The notes under the pieces were generated by a model that had not been told where the DNA came from, made no database searches, and worked only from the letters and a program-made list of their open reading frames with translations. A DNA stretch of 6,117 nucleotides from Rickettsiales bacterium (GTDB lineage: Bacteria > Pseudomonadota > Alphaproteobacteria > Rickettsiales > UBA1997). Position 1 is the stretch's first letter, and every line of letters begins with the position of its first letter. This document shows positions 5,153 through 6,117 of the stretch, piece after piece. The DNA lies in contig CANEUR010000065.1 of NCBI GenBank assembly GCA_947441875.1, forward strand, positions 1-6,117. Reading direction: 5' to 3'. Position numbers and translations under genes: made by a program.

Positions 5153-6117
5153 ATGTCTTACCGCATCGAATCCGATTCTTTTGGCGAAATTAAAGTGCCA
5201 GAAAATGCTTATTACGCCGCCCAAACTCAACGAAGTGTGCAAAATTTTCCAATTTGTCACAACAATTCTGGTCATAAAATGCCCAAAGAAGTGATTTATG
5301 CTATGTTGCTTATCAAAAAATCGGCAGCCATTACCAATAAAGAGCTGATGGCATCCGACCCGGCTTCTATTGAATTTAAAAAATTCTCTTCCGATTTAGC
5401 TAACAAAATCATCGATGCTGTCGATACTATTTTAGCCAAGTTCGATTGGTTTTACGAGCATCATTTTCCGCTAGTAGTGTGGCAAACTGGCTCTGGCACT
5501 CAAACCAATATGAATGTCAACGAAGTTATTGCCTCAGTTGCTAACGAAAAAATAAACAACACCAAAGGTGGTAAAAGCCCAGTTCACCCTAATGATCATG
5601 TTAATTTAGGGCAAAGCTCCAACGACACCTTCCCAACCGCTATGCATGTGGCAACTGTGCTTAGCGCTTATCAAAAACTCTTGCCAACTTTAGTGCGATT
5701 TGCCAACGAGTTATCCAAAAAAGAACAACAATTTAATCATATCATCAAAATCGGTCGAACCCACACCCAAGATGCCACCCCAGTTACTTTAGGGCAAGAA
5801 TTTTCGGCCTATAAAGTGCAAGTGCAAATGGCTGCTGTTTTTGTTTCACAAACTATGCCTTATGTGGTGAATTTAGCACAAGGTGGCACAGCGGTGGGCA
5901 CTGGTCTTAATTGCCACCCGCAATTTGCCAAAAAATTTGCCGAAACTATTACCGAAGTTTCTGGTTTAAAAAACTTGCATCAAGCCTTGTTAAGCCTCGA
6001 TTTATGCCGAACCACTTTTGCCGACGGTTTTTGGCAAGTAAAAGATTCTAACCTCGCTTCATTTGGTCTAAACTATGCTGGAGCTTTTTATAGCAACAAA
6101 AATAAGTTTTCTGCCTT
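5153..6117 (+). CDS. fumC: Class II fumarate hydratase, C-terminus cut by window edge, with a 38-residue insertion
   Basis: FumC interconverts fumarate and L-malate in the TCA cycle as a cytosolic homotetramer without an iron-sulfur cluster. I translated 321 codons from ATG 5153 (first start after an in-frame TAA at 5144); no Shine-Dalgarno site is visible. Family motifs: GAQTQRS-like AAQTQRS (22-28), WQTGSGTQTNMNVNEV (110-125), HPNDHVN (145-151), GQSSND (153-158), GRTHTQDATPVTLGQE (201-216) and GGTAVGTGLN (244-253). Residues matching E. coli S98, T100, S139, S140, N141, T187 and H188 occur at S114, T116, S155, S156, N157, T203 and H204, a constant shift of 16. The signature loop GSSxMPxKxN lies beyond the window. 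Residues 274-311 have no counterpart in the E. coli enzyme, and a smaller expansion of about 10 residues is near 67-80. GC here is about 33-52% by hand count of four lines, well above the rest of the window. Distinction from aspartase rests on the close overall match to FumC. Confidence 0.95.
   Translation, partial: MSYRIESDSFGEIKVPENAYYAAQTQRSVQNFPICHNNSGHKMPKEVIYAMLLIKKSAAITNKELMASDPASIEFKKFSSDLANKIIDAVDTILAKFDWFYEHHFPLVVWQTGSGTQTNMNVNEVIASVANEKINNTKGGKSPVHPNDHVNLGQSSNDTFPTAMHVATVLSAYQKLLPTLVRFANELSKKEQQFNHIIKIGRTHTQDATPVTLGQEFSAYKVQVQMAAVFVSQTMPYVVNLAQGGTAVGTGLNCHPQFAKKFAETITEVSGLKNLHQALLSLDLCRTTFADGFWQVKDSNLASFGLNYAGAFYSNKNKFSA
5972..6085 (+). other. 114-bp in-frame insertion within fumC (38 residues)
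   Basis: In ordinary FumC the sequence after the HPxxA helix runs directly into the FVTAPNKFEAL-type motif. Here the match is good up to K273 (EVSGLK) and resumes at F312 (FYSNKNKFSA), leaving N274-A311 (38 residues) extra. The length is an exact multiple of three and the frame stays open. The segment has about 43% GC by hand count (49 of 114), like the rest of fumC. No terminal inverted repeats or clear target duplication were visible; the only internal inverted pairs are short (ACTTGC at 5973-5978 with GCAAGT at 6034-6039; TTGCC with GGCAA near 6018-6037). The segment start (NLHQALLSLD) faintly resembles the NKFxALxxxD motif it precedes, so a diverged tandem duplication is an alternative to a mobile element. 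Boundaries are approximate by a few codons. Confidence 0.65.

Noticed and set aside
5972..6085. FumC insertion considered as a Rickettsia palindromic element or an intein
   Set aside because: No long palindrome is visible and the peptide does not look like the RPE sequences I remember. At 38 residues without splice-junction residues it is far too short for an intein. The insertion itself is kept as a finding.
1..6117. tRNA, rRNA, CRISPR arrays, insertion sequences
   Set aside because: No cloverleaf-like GC stems, regularly spaced repeats, transposase motifs or terminal inverted repeats were seen by reading.

Overview
The window comes from an AT-rich bacterial genome. FumC, Lgt, a membrane-anchored M23 peptidase and a rhamnosyltransferase-like GT2 enzyme, together with the low GC and sparse Shine-Dalgarno sites, suggest a host-associated alphaproteobacterium of Rickettsiales or Holosporales type. 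That placement is inference; there is no rRNA or other decisive marker here.

Left half (1-3136, minus strand): a tightly packed envelope cluster read right to left. It runs M23 metallopeptidase (1535-3136, TTG start), then a family 2 glycosyltransferase (643-1533), then lgt, prolipoprotein diacylglyceryl transferase (1-642, C-terminus outside the window). The gaps between genes are 1 and 0 bases, so the three are very probably one translationally coupled operon serving peptidoglycan remodelling, surface glycan assembly and lipoprotein lipidation.

Middle (3137-5026): a 351-base AT-rich divergent intergenic region, then an unrecognised 512-residue protein on the plus strand. That gene has a textbook sigma-70 promoter (TTGACT-17-TATAAT) and a clear Shine-Dalgarno site, unlike its neighbours. 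The protein has two glycine/valine-rich hydrophobic clusters separated by a soluble part that ends in a heptad-repeat coiled coil. This layout recalls inclusion-membrane or other membrane-inserting host-interaction proteins, but no family was recognised. The second hydrophobic cluster is encoded by 19 consecutive GTT/GGT codons, a trinucleotide-repeat-like tract.

Right end (5153-6117): the first two thirds of fumC, class II fumarase, plus strand, with clearly higher GC than the rest. All active-site residues expected in this part are present. A 38-residue in-frame segment (114 bp) without counterpart in ordinary FumC lies just before the conserved NKF motif. It resembles, in kind, the in-frame protein-coding insertion elements known from Rickettsia.

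Most worth a second look are the FumC insertion and the orphan membrane protein.
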